64,000 nucleotides of DNA from Circinella umbellata (taxonomy: Eukaryota; Mucoromycota; Mucoromycetes; Mucorales; Lichtheimiaceae). Shown one piece after another: positions 36,339-47,268 of this stretch. The translations under genes were made by a program, and so were the position numbers. The stretch is from positions 186,001 to 250,000 of the forward strand of contig JAIWNF010000048.1 in assembly GCA_025093555.1 (NCBI GenBank), in the 5' to 3' direction. The notes beneath the pieces are model-generated. The model saw only the letters and a list, made by a program, of their open reading frames with translations. It was not told the origin of the DNA and searched no databases. Position 1 is the stretch's first letter. Each line of letters begins with the position of its first letter.

Positions 36339-36604
36339 TTTTAGACTGCGCACTTGGCGCATTAACCTTTTTTTTTACAAATAAACTTCCTTACAATGTT
36401 TACTTATCTCAGAAAATATATTGTAATACATAGTTATTTCTTAATAATCTTAATATTCAATGTCGTTATCAAATATATTTGAGAACCCTGCCTTTATCCA
36501 TTTGCGAAATAATTTTATATGCGCAAAAATAAAATTAGAGTGCACAAAAAAATTCAATGGAATACGCAAAAAAAAAATTCCAAGTGCGCAAAAGCAGTCT
36601 AAAA
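36339..36604. mobile_element. MITE-like element with terminal inverted repeats
   Basis: The left end reads TTTTAGACTGCGCACTTGG. The reverse complement of the right end begins TTTTAGACTGC and ends GCGCACTTGG, with six extra bases between. The right half has four spaced copies of a TGCGCAAAA-type motif (near 36519, 36540, 36563 and 36585), like subterminal transposase-binding sites. It is 266 bp with no open frame, so it would be non-autonomous. A target-site duplication is not clear. It lies about 0.9 kb from a decayed Tc1/mariner-type transposase on the minus strand. Confidence 0.6.
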
Positions 36605-37439
36605 ATCCAATAATATAAAATGAAAGTTACAGCCGTTTTTGAAAAAGGAGGTTTATTGACTCAATGTCGTGGGTTAAACAATTATAGAAAGCTATAAAAT
36701 GCACTTAAAATGGTTGAGAGAATAAAAGAGCTGACCCAATACTGTGGTACACACTGATTTATATTGTTCTCCGGGGTGGATTTTTCGAAGGTGTAAGGTA
36801 AGTTACAATTGTTTGAGAATAAAGAGCGAAATATATAAATAAATAATCAAAAAGCAGTATTCTTTTTCATAACGACAATGATAGATGAGAAAGTCAGTTT
36901 ACTATATGTAACGTGGGTTTTTGCTTTCATCCAAGAGTGATGGAAGGCTCTCTAAGCATTTAATAAATACTACTCGGAAAGATGAAGGCTATCATTCGAA
37001 TAACTCGTTACTTTTTACTATAATAATATCTGTAATAGCATATAGTCCTAACTATAGATGGGATGTATATTTTAAGTAATAATAATATAAACATTGGTAC
37101 ATAAGACTTTCTACTTCTATATACTTTTTTTCCCACCACATCGGTAAAAAAAGTTAATAACTATTATTTACGAAAATCAGTAATAAATATTAAGTCTATA
37201 TATTAGTGTCTAGATAAAGTAGTATCGTGTACATCCATTGGTGTTGTCATCCATATTGTAGAGTAATTGAAAGAAAAATACATCTGTAACGAGCTTTTGT
37301 ATCTTGGTACGAGAAAGATAGTTGGTTATAATCACTGTAAGAACAAATTAATTAGTAAGCTCAGTACTAAAACAAAGTAATTACATAGCATCACATGACA
37401 GTATAGAGAATAAATACGGTTAATTACAGCTTTTTTTAT

Positions 37440-38140
37440 AGAAAAGTATTATATAGCTAGGCAGCCGCTTTGTAATAAGACTATACCATTATGATATATT
37501 TTTTTTGTTTAGACGAGTGGATCGGTGCGTTGTCTATAATCAGATAAAAACCTTTCATTTGATCATGCTTGTCCATAATATCCAAGGTCTCCTCTAAGAA
37601 TCTTAAATAATAACTGGCAGTTGTACCTTCTTTTAACCCTTCTTCTCTAGAAGTTGCTTCAGGGCTTTTTCTCTTTGCCACCTTGGATCTTCCTTACCTT
37701 CGGCTGCTGCCTTGGTACACGAATACTCAGGTTTACCACGCCTACATATGATATAGCACTAATAATGATATGTGTAGGTGATTTTGTTGTAGGGGTGGTG
37801 ACCACTGCCATTTGCCCTCTGGGAGTCCATCCTCGTCTACTCGCTTTCATGTTGATATGGAAGCCAGCCTCATCGATAAAAACACTATCTCTTTATCCCA
37901 GATAAAATAAGATATCATATTTAAAATACAGAGGTGAACAGAAATCAATTCTAAAAAGGAAAATATTTAAAATCGCATAACGATGTCCTGCGCCTCGTCA
38001 ACTTAAATTAAAGATAAAAGAGAGTATCATGGCCAAGCCCAATATACTTCAGAACAGTAGCTATAGTAACCTTCTCAATATTAATAACTAATCTCAAGTA
38101 CCCGACTTTATTATCAATCACCCACATCATTCCATTAACT
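37440..38140 (-). pseudogene. Decayed Tc1/mariner-type (DDE) transposase
   Basis: Two overlapping minus-strand frames together give the core of a DDE superfamily endonuclease. The first frame holds DSVFIDEAGFHINMKASRRG (first catalytic Asp, near 37880) and continues WTPRGQ. The second frame, shifted near 37660-37680, holds EGTTASYYLRFLEETLDIMD and FYLIIDNAPIHSS (second Asp, near 37540). Upstream, NIEKVTIATVLKYIGLGHD could be the remnant of a DNA-binding helix-turn-helix. The third acidic residue region is broken by stops; only SYYKAAA survives after the stop at 37481. The element therefore carries at least one frameshift and several nonsense mutations and cannot encode an active transposase. 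Flanking inverted repeats were not found. Confidence 0.75.
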
Positions 38141-38862
38141 AAGCTCCATAACTCATAGAATAGAAATCATTTAAATACGGGTTGTAAATATTATTTTAAA
38201 GAAATAACTTTATTCTGGTGCTCAAATTATTATTAAAGATATATAACAAAGTCTCAAAGGATTTATACCTTGTCTGTTTTTATGTCCTACTTCTATTAAA
38301 ATAACCAAATATCACACTGCAGATGAGATCATTACTATCAATAAACAGTATTTAGCTATTTATTTAATAGAATATGAAGAAATCTATTCCCCTTCTCTCT
38401 TAATTCCAATGTTTAAAAGTAAACAGCGCTAATATATATCTACAATAAGAATTTTCAGAAATACAATTGTTGCCATTGTTCGGGACGTAATAAACTATGT
38501 ATAAAAATATTAGTTAAAACAAAAGATATGCAATTGAGACTCATGCAATTTAGTATGTTGTTATCCTTGCTTTAAACGACATTTATGCAGTGTACATGAT
38601 TAATAACAGGCCTTTATAATTTGGAATTTTTATAAGCAATATTACTGTTATCCCATGAAAAGCAGTAACATCTGTTATTATTCCCAATAACCAAAGCTTT
38701 TCTAGTACAGCGAAATAGCACCATCACAACAAATAACACAAGTGGAGTCCTCGTGTTGTACGAGACTTCTGTAGCGGCATTTCATTTGCATATTGAAAAA
38801 AACCTGTCATTTTGACATTATTCAAGTGTTCTTCTCATATCAGATACATAATATATTACACC

Positions 38863-40288
38863 ATGACTTCTCGGCGCTTGTTACGTAATAAGATTCTTGT
38901 TGTTGGTAACAAGGATGCTAGTCTAATTGATTTTGTAAAAGGTTCATCATTTTTTTTAGCATTTAGTTCATCGATTGTAGAAAAATTAAACTTGAAAACT
39001 TATTACTCAGGCAAACCTCCTTTTAATTATAATTAATTTTTAGGCATTTTTAAAGCATGCGAAAAAGAGTTTCCACAAAAGCTTGTTGATGACCAATTGA
39101 AAAAATCGGATGGAAAACAATCTGGTATTTCCATTCCTTGGGTGATTGATACAAAATATTATACAGCTTCAGTTGATTTTTGGTTAGACCAAGTGGATGG
39201 TGATCTTGAAGTTATTAAAGGATATACCAAAGAGGAAAATGGTATTGGTCAAGTAGTTGATGCTTTTGTATATGTATTTTGTAAAGACAAGGCAAGTAAA
39301 AAAATATAATTTACATTTGTATACATGTAAAAGAGATAATAAACTAACGGTTTATTATAAATAGCTTAGTAGTTTTGATGGTATAAAAGATTGGGTACTA
39401 TTTCTTGAAACAAGTGAACCTTCGATTCAACTTTGTGTTGGTAGTGGGGAACCAAAAGAAGATGAAGATCATGATTTAGGAATGGTTGAGGATTGGTGTC
39501 TTGATCATCAATTTGAATATGTGGATTTGGATGAAAAAACAGTAGAACCATTGGATAAAGCTGGTTGGGATTTGGCAGTTGATGTATTACAGACGAATCT
39601 TTGGGATGGTATGGCACAAAAAGAACCTGATGTTAATGATAGTAATAAAACCAAGATGGGTGAGACTGTATATGATGATGATGATTTTTATAAAGGTAAA
39701 ACTGTGAGGAAAAAAGAGAATAGACCTAGGGTATTATGTAATGGTTGAAGTAGATTGGATATTTATAGATATATATAATCTTTCATATTAGAATTACAAA
39801 TGTTGTCTCTTGAAAACGAGAAAGACAAAAGTAGACAATTAAAGAAAGATCAAGTTAATGATAAAAATGGCGAGTTTTCTACTGATAATAATAATGATTT
39901 AGATGATCTTGGTAAATAGCGCCAAAAATTTATATATATAAACACTCTCGAATAATATATATTGGGTACTATATACTTAACTGTAATTTGTTTTATTAGA
40001 TTTTGAAATGCCAAATCAAAGTGATATAAAAAAAATGCAGGAACAATTATTTGCCGACCTTGACGGAGAAGATGGATTGGATAAAGCATTTGAAACGATG
40101 CAAGCATTAAGAGGTAAATAATTATTATAAGTAGGGGAAGGGCGGATATGTGTATATGATGTATAAGAAACAACAACATACTCAGTAAAACTGTTATAAT
40201 AGAACAAGGTCAAAACTTGCCAGATGAAGAAAGAAGAAAATTAGCTGCTAAAGTCGCTTTATCTTTTGCTGCTCAACTTGGTGTATAA
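38863..40288 (+). CDS. p34/AAGAB-like adaptin-binding protein
   Basis: Six exons (38863-38941, 39044-39291, 39365-39695, 39792-39911, 40000-40113, 40203-40288) give 325 aa. The N-terminus NKILVVGNKDASLIDFVKG resembles the Rossmann/G-like start of AAGAB and Irc6. The middle has DWCLDHQFEYVDLDEK and AGWDLAVDVLQTNLWDGM. The C-terminus DLDGEDGLDKAFETMQALRE followed by LPDEERRKLAAKVALSFAAQ matches the conserved p34 tail. AAGAB chaperones assembly of AP-1 and AP-2 clathrin adaptors, so this protein probably acts in the cytosol on adaptin subunits. Intron 2 uses a GC donor (AAG/GCAAGT) and intron 1 a weak GTTCAT donor. Both are needed to keep frame and similarity. Intron 3 could be disputed, because the exon also reads to a stop at 39748. 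Confidence 0.82.
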
Positions 40289-40550
40289 AATTGGATTTAG
40301 AAAACCACAAAATTGTAACTTTAATTTATTATTTTGTAAATAATTTTCGTCTAATTAAGAAAAACTACAACAACAAAAAGTTCCATTTTTTTGGTTGTAT
40401 TGTTTATGCTTATTTACTTGATACTTTTTTGTTTGTTGGTCATCGTAAATGTTTACTACGTCTTTTGTGATCTTTATTATAAGCACAAATAAATATGATA
40501 ATAAAAGTATATTACTATCTGTCATTTGAGCTATAAATATGACACCACAT

Positions 40551-40664
40551 TTAGCTTCTTAGATAATTTTGCTTGTTCTTCACAGCAAGAGCAGAAACAA
40601 TAGCACCCATAACCAAGCCTTGTCCCAAGGGATATTTTAACGGTGTTGTGACCGTTCGTAGCAT
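40551..40664 (-). CDS. Possible last exon or micro-protein with hydrophobic segment
   Basis: A minus-strand frame from ATG at 40664 gives 37 aa: MLRTVTTPLKYPLGQGLVMG then AIVSALAVKNKQ, a basic N-terminus plus one hydrophobic segment, like small mitochondrial membrane proteins. The frame continues upstream to about 40700 with VRKKKDEKKETYDR behind a possible acceptor (CACAG), so it may instead be the last exon of a longer gene. Not recognised. Confidence 0.35.
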   Translation of the reverse strand: MLRTVTTPLKYPLGQGLVMGAIVSALAVKNKQNYLRS

Positions 40665-40859
40665 TCTATCATATGTTTCTTTCTTTTCATCTTTCTTTTT
40701 TCGGACTCCTGTGCAGATTATCAGAAATTTTTTTACGTACTTTAATATCTTGTATCGACAATACACAAGAAAAACAAAGTTATTGCCATCATATTTTGAA
40801 TATAATAGTATGACATCTAACTAAATAAATTCTGTTCAAATTCAAATCATCATTATCGT

Positions 40860-41510
40860 AATGATCATAAGCCACGTCCTTGTCACTATCTTCAGCATCA
40901 GTAGCACTTTAAATGTGTGTGTCATTTTCCTCAGTATCAACATCATATTCCTGTACAATGAAAAATGATATTAAGCAATTAGTTACGTATCAAATACAAC
41001 ATTTAATTTTTTTCTTTATCAGAAAAAATAGTTATATTATCTGCATAAATGCTTCTTCAGAATAAGGGAAGTATATGCCAGTTTCAACATTGAAAGTATT
41101 TTGTACTTTTGATGGTTGTATTAATAATAATTTTTGAATTTCTTCGTACAAGTGACCTAAATCTTTAGTTTTAAATTTCATATGAGCACTATTCACAATC
41201 CACTGAACTGATATTTGTCTAGAGACACCATGGATTTTATCTAAAATATCAGCTACTCCATTCCATTAAATAAGCTGGGGAGACGGTTTGTATTTTTTGC
41301 TCTTTCCTTGGAGAGTTTATTTACCGTATTCCTCTGAACAAGAATCCGTTCGTCATAAAGTTCTCGTGTTACGTAACAACTATAGATATTATCAATTTGA
41401 TGTCTAATTTTTGTTTCTCATCGACTGAAAAAAAATGTTATCTTCTTCGATAATTTTCAAAAAGAGTTTAAAGTTCAGGCCTCTTGCTACCATTCTCTTT
41501 TTTTCACTTC
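40860..41510 (-). pseudogene. Decayed gene of unknown family
   Basis: Three minus-strand coding-like segments lie in order but in broken frame. Near 41485 is MVARGLNFKLFLKIIEEDN. Then comes ELYDERILVQRNTVNKLSKE, which ends in a stop at a tandem 5-bp duplication (TCCAT TCCAT, 41257-41266); deleting one copy would restore the frame. About 70 codons follow without a stop, including VADILDKIHGVSRQISVQWI and DLGHLYEEIQKLL. Last is an acidic end EYDVDTEENDTHI, then a stop, then SATDAEDSDKDVAYDHYDND in the same frame. I do not recognise the family. The combination of frameshifts and one in-frame stop points to a pseudogene rather than missed introns. Confidence 0.5.
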
Positions 41511-42350
41511 GTCTTTTTTTATCTGATTAATAGGAAAAACATTTGAGCTGGTTTATATACGAGAATAACATTATGTATGTTTAAATAGTAATACTATACA
41601 TATGTGACGGATATTTTTTTTAAGTTTTCTATACTTTGGCTGATTGTCAAAGTCAAGAGAGAGAAAAAAGAATGTCCAGCATGGAAAATGAGAAGTTACG
41701 ACTTTTTTATGTTTTAAACCTCCATGTTTTGTTTTCCGGTCGCATTGACACTCGAGCCTGATGACTTTCCCCAACACAATAGAAAACGACTCAAAGTGTT
41801 CCGAGTATGGTTTATCATTTACACCTAACCCAATAAGTAAAGTAAAAAAAAAAGATTTACTCATTTCTCGATAATGTTAGCACACAATTATAAGTCTTTT
41901 TTTTTTCAAGTAGTAGCTGCTTTCTTTTTCTTTTTCTTTTTGCCAGCAATTGTATTTAAGAATTATATCCTATAATAATAAAAATAATAGTTTATTACAT
42001 ATTTTTATGAAGACTACGTAAATGCTGAATAGAAGGAATTATTACAAGGTAGTACCTACGTAATTCATTATAGATAGTTTTGAAGTTGTGTAGAATAAAA
42101 AAAATATGTTAGGCATTAGTAGTCTAAAATTAAAATATTACAGTACTGTATGATATTTCTATACATTGCTTAAAGAATTATATGAAGTATTACTTATTCA
42201 AGTTGTGCGTATGTGGCCCATGAAAACTGTGTAAAGAGTTTTTACATATGTTCTATTAGAACTTTTTGCATAAATTAACAATATCGAATAATAAACATAT
42301 GAAATAATTATTAATTGCTCTTTTTCTTTTTTTTCCAAATATATGGTGAA
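41511..42350. other. Spacer between two decayed coding regions
   Basis: A minus-strand frame at 41571-41864 (97 codons, containing SIVLGKVIRLECQCDRKTKH) has no splice or domain support. The rest is A+T-rich and shows nothing. Confidence 0.35.
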
Positions 42351-43664
42351 ATGTATGAAACATTTGGAAAATCTACCAAAGTATATCTTCCCTATGGATC
42401 TAACTGTAAATAGATGTCCAACCCACCTGCTTACTTAACCGACGAAACCATTGTTATCAATCAAAATATATTAAGCAATATTGATAAGTACGTGTATAAC
42501 GAAGCGACTGATCATTTACAAAAGCAATCGTCATGGCGACTGTTTGTGATCATTATACAGCCAAAAATGCGACAATTGCAGTTGCAAACAATCGCTCTAG
42601 TTACAAGATTTTTGTGATAGAAAAGTTGTTGCTTTGTTTTAGTGGTTGATGATTACTATTCTAAAAATAAAAAACGTTTTTCTTTTGAACTACGCTATTT
42701 TGATTATCCTTACCCAAAAGGAGATATTTCAGTAGATGGTGCCAAGGTGACTACTCGTCCCATTTTTTATTTTATTTACAATCTAAGTACACTGTAAACT
42801 AGTGACATAATAACAATACATTTAGCTTTTATTTGTTAGACTATGAGAACACTGAGCGCTATTTTTTAACGGCTATTAATGTTCGCTGTAGATTTATATA
42901 TATTCCTATCTTCAATCAAGAAGTAGCGGTTTTATGCGTCAGTAACTGCTTCTGATAACCATAACATGGTATTGAAATTCGATATAGAAGTGATGAATCA
43001 TGTTTGGCTGGAAGAGACCTTCAAATATTGTATGTTCCACAAAACGTCTCACCAACAATATATTGACACAGAAGAACAAGATCAGCAAGTCGGTGCAACT
43101 CAAATAAATCCAAATGTTACAAAACTATGATGGGACGCAGCATGTTCTAAGCCAAAAAAAAAGTTACCCTAAACAACGGTTTGATTAGTTTAGCAAACAT
43201 CAATATCCGCAGTTATGAAGAGAAACTTAAAAAGTGTAAAACTGAAGTCGACGTCGAATTCATTAAAATGATCAAAGAACAAAAAAGCAACAACGAAAAG
43301 AGTTAAAAAAAGCAGTTATCGTCAGCGCCATCATCATCAGCACCAGTCAAAAGTATAACGATATTTACCATGGAGAATGTGTTGTCCAATTCAAACGCGA
43401 GTATAATAAAAAAAAAGGAAAAGCCGTAAAAGTCCCTTCGCTTTGAAATCACTTCTATCAATATCGTCACGATCATCGTCCACACCAGTCGCCAAAGCCT
43501 CGAGTTATTCAGGATAACCTAATGGCGAAATATTATTATCAATGAGTCTGTCATCACAAAGCATCGAAAAAGCTGAATCAATACACTATGAAGTATGAAA
43601 AGAGAAAACCAGAAGAAAAAAATAAAAGCAGTACTGTTTCATTATCTTCCACTTCACTGTTTTT

Positions 43665-43695
<31 letters not shown>

Positions 43696-44140
43696 AGACA
43701 TATATTCCACTTCCATATTTCGCGACAAAGTACTGGAAGTACAAGTATTATCATCAAGTGTCCATCTCGGACTATATTAAAGTCTAAAACTCGTTAGCTT
43801 CTTTTCTTTCAGAGCCACACAAGTCTACTCAACTTGTTTTCCGAGTTAGACACTCTATCATTATGTTACAGTCGAATGGTAAAGATATATTACTAATGCT
43901 TGATGATGGAGGAACAATATCATTATTCGATATTATAGGGACGAGAATCTCATATTAAAGTATACACATCTTTCTGTTAAGGAAAAAAACATCCCGAGAG
44001 ATTTATTAAATATTCTTGACGAACCATATTATAAACGGAATGTGTGGTTTCTTAATGGTCGACGGATGGCAGAGCTGATCCAAAATTTAGGGATATTTGA
44101 CCTGTTATTTTCTTTTTATGTCTGCCATCATTTGAATTAG
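42351..44140 (+). pseudogene. Decayed multi-exon gene of unknown family
   Basis: A chain of plus-strand coding-like segments in changing frames. An ATG at 42351 gives MYETFGKSTKVYLPYGSNCK, a stop at 42411, then in the same frame MSNPPAYLTDETIVINQNIL. A frame change leads to TAKNATIAVANNRSSYKIFV. Next is LVVDDYYSKNKKRFSFELRY before a possible donor, then LKFDIEVMNHVWLEETFKYC to a stop at 43128. A low-complexity serine tract follows, encoded by an ATC repeat at 43665-43695. The last part is DENLILKYTHLSVKEKNIPR and LLNILDEPYYKRNVWFLNGR to a stop at 44138, which requires a one-base frame change near 43937. Some breaks could be introns, but the stop at 42411 and the last shift are not. No domain is recognised. 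Confidence 0.5.
43665..43695. repeat. (ATC)n microsatellite
   Basis: About ten ATC units inside the decayed gene; in one plus-strand frame they read as a serine run. Confidence 0.9.
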
Positions 44141-44467
44141 TGTCACCCTTTCTTCTTCTTATATTATATTAAATTTAAATGGTTTTCCAGTATTCATTAT
44201 TATAGAAAAAAAAAGGAAAAATGACAGGAGTCTATTTTGACATTTGTCATGCAAAAAGAGAGGGGTCGGCATGCGTTTTTCCGTAGTACAACAGAGACTA
44301 TCTCAGCTGCTTCACATTGTTTCAGAAACTATACAGAAAGTTTGATTCGCTAATTTCTGGCACGCTTTTGTTTGGCAGTCACCTCCGCCACAAAAGGAGA
44401 ATTTGACAGGGCCGCCCTTTTTTTTTTTTTTTTTTTTTTGTTGTACTTCTTCTACCGCCAAGCTGTC

Positions 44468-47268
44468 ATGTCGTTCGTGCGCTCCCTATTCGGAGAGCTG
44501 CCTAGAAGGGTGAACTCGGCAAGCTTTAAAAAGGCTGCCTATACCTTTTCTCAGAATACTTCGAACCAAACCTTGTCTCTTGCTCCGATAAACCTATGCC
44601 AACGTTTCCAGTCTACAACTGCTCAGGCTGCTGCTACAGCAACTAATGACGACGAAGCCGATCCTCAGGACAGTGTAAGTTTTATTATTTTACTTTTGTG
44701 CTTTTGTTTAATTACATTGGTGCTCATTTGAATCAAACGAATTGGATAACATATATGTGTCGTTTATTATGAGTTGGGCATTGACGAAAACCCTTGTTTT
44801 ATTATTATTTATTTATCTTTTCAGGCACGTTTGCGCAAGCTCCGAAATATTGGTATTTCTGCACATATTGACTCTGGTAAAACTACCTGTACTGAACGTA
44901 TTTTATTTTATACTGGCCGTATCAAGGAAATTCACGACGTTCGTGGTCGTGATGGCGTTGGTGCAAAGATGGATTCTATGGATCTCGAAAGAGAAAAGGG
45001 TATTACAATTCAATCCGCTGCTACTTATGCAAGCTGGGGCGATTATAATATCAATATTATTGATACTCCTGGTATGTATATAAATTATAAAGTGTCACTT
45101 CGGAAAAAGAGGAGCTATTTTTATTGATCAATGGATCATTATCATAATGAAATCTAAAAAAAAAAAAAAAATTGGATAGGTCACGTTGATTTTACTATCG
45201 AAGTTGAACGCGCCTTGCGTGTACTTGATGGTGCTGTTATGATTCTTTGTTCTGTCTCTGGCGTCCAGTCTCAAACTATGACTGTCGATCGTCAAATGCG
45301 TCGTTATAATGTTCCTCGTATTTCATTCGTCAACAAGATGGATCGTGCTGGTGCTAACCCCTTCCGTGTTATTGATCAGTTGCGAAGCAAACTTAAATTG
45401 ACTGCTGCTGCCGTACAAATCCCTATTGGTGCTGAAGACCAATTCCGTGGTGTCGTTGATTTGACAACCTGGAAGGCTTACTACAATGAAGGTGAAAACG
45501 GGTAAGTAATATATATATAGCTGAAAATATGAACAACCACGAGACAAATAAAGCTTATTCTTTCGATGATATGATATGGATGAACTAAACGACAAAATTA
45601 AACAACACTTAGTGAGGTTTTGGCCGAAAAGGATATCCCCGAAGAATTAATGGATTTTGCTACTGAAAAACGTCACGAATTGATCGAACAATTGGCTAAT
45701 GTCGATGATGAAATTGCTGATATTTACCTTATGGAAGAAATTCCAACCGCTGAACAATTTACAAATGCTATCCGTCGTGCTACACTTGATCTTAAGTTTA
45801 CACCTGTCATGATGGGCTCTGCTTTCAAGAATCAAGGTATTCAACCTTTATTAAATGCCGTCGTTAACTTTTTGCCCGACCCTACCCAAGTTACAAATAC
45901 TGCTCTTGATATCACTCAAGAAGAAAAGCCTGTTGATTTGGTTCCTTATTCCGGTAATCCTTTCGTTGGTCTTGCCTTCAAGCTCGAAGAAGGTCGTTAT
46001 GGTCAATTGACTTATATGCGTATTTATCAAGGTACTTTGAAACGTGGTGCTTTCATCACAAATGTTAAGACTGGTAAGAAGATTAAGGTCCCTCGTTTGG
46101 TTCGTATGCATGCTGCTGATATGGAAGATGTCGAAGAACTTGGTGCTGGTGAAATTGGTGCCATGTTTGGTGTTGATTGTGCTAGTGGTGATACTTTTAG
46201 TGATGGTGCTTTGAAGTATACTATGGTAAGTAATCAATAATATTGATAGAAATCTGATTTATCACATATCATGAGAGCGAAAAGATGGAGGATGACCATT
46301 CGAGCTATCAATTAACTTTTGAATGGACAATTTCGAATTATCACTTATATAATTAGACTTCTATGTTTGTTCCTGAACCTGTCATTTCGCTTTCGCTTAG
46401 TCCCATGGGTCGTGAATCCCCCAACTTCTCTAAGGCTTTGAACCGTTTCCAAAAGGAAGATCCTACTTTCCGTGTTCACGTTGACAAAGAAAGCAAGGAA
46501 ACCATTATTTCTGGTATGGGTGAATTGCATTTGCAAATCTATGTCGAACGTATGCGTCGTGAATACAATGTTGAATGTACTACCGGCAAGCCTCAAGTTG
46601 CTTTCCGTGAAACCATTACTCAACCTGCCAAGTTCAACTACACTCACAAGAAACAATCTGGCGGTGCTGGTCAATTCGGTCGTGTCATGGGTAATCTTGA
46701 ACCCATGACTACTGATGAAGAGACTGGCAAGGATGTTGCTTTTGAAAACCGCGTTATTGGTGGTAACATTCCTACTAACTATATTCCTGCTTGTGAAAAG
46801 GGTTTCATGGATGCTTTAGAAAAGGGTCCTCTTATTGGTCATCCTGTCAATGGTATTCGTATGGTTTTAGAAGATGGTGCTGCTCACGCTGTTGATTCTA
46901 GTGAAATGGCTTTCCGTATTGCTACCAAGAATGCTTTCCAAGAAGCTTTCAATAAGGGTCGCCCCACAATTTTAGAACCTATCATGAATGTTTCTATTAC
47001 TGCTCCTGTCGAATTCCAGGGTACTGTCATTGGTGGTTTGAATAAGCGTAAGGGTACCATTGCTGATACTGATATCCAAGAAGATTTCTTCACTGTTACC
47101 GCCGATGTCCCATTGAATGATATGTTTGGTTATTCCACTGAACTTCGTTCTGCTACTCAAGGCAAGGGTGAATTTTCTATGGAATATAAGGAACATCAAC
47201 CCGTTCAAACTTTTGTTCAACAACAATTGATTGAAGAGTATAAGAAGAAGGAAGCTGCAAAGAAATAG
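44468..47268 (+). CDS. MEF1: Mitochondrial elongation factor G1
   Basis: Five exons (44468-44674, 44825-45071, 45180-45501, 45613-46225, 46357-47268) give 766 aa. It is the GTPase that translocates peptidyl-tRNA on mitochondrial ribosomes. The first 69 residues ([20 protein letters not shown] onward, rich in R, S, A and Q) form a presequence. GTPase motifs: P-loop AHIDSGKTT at 82-90, switch region [23 protein letters not shown] joined across intron 2, NKMDRAG and SAFKNQG. Later domains contain [43 protein letters not shown] and [20 protein letters not shown], as in EF-G. The length fits MEF1 (about 760 aa) and the sequence carries the full set of EF-G domains. Codon use is more biased than in the neighbouring hypothetical genes. 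A pyrimidine tract of about 20 T precedes the start. Confidence 0.97.

Larger units (their letters stand above)
35986..38862. other. Repeat-bearing intergenic region between HET gene and p34-like gene
   Basis: Contains the MITE-like element (36339-36604) and the decayed transposase (about 37440-38140), described separately. Outside these the sequence is A+T-rich, with no coding signal. Confidence 0.6.

Noticed and set aside
45851..46237. Long antisense frames over MEF1
   Set aside because: Caused by biased codon use on the sense strand; the sense protein is clearly MEF1.
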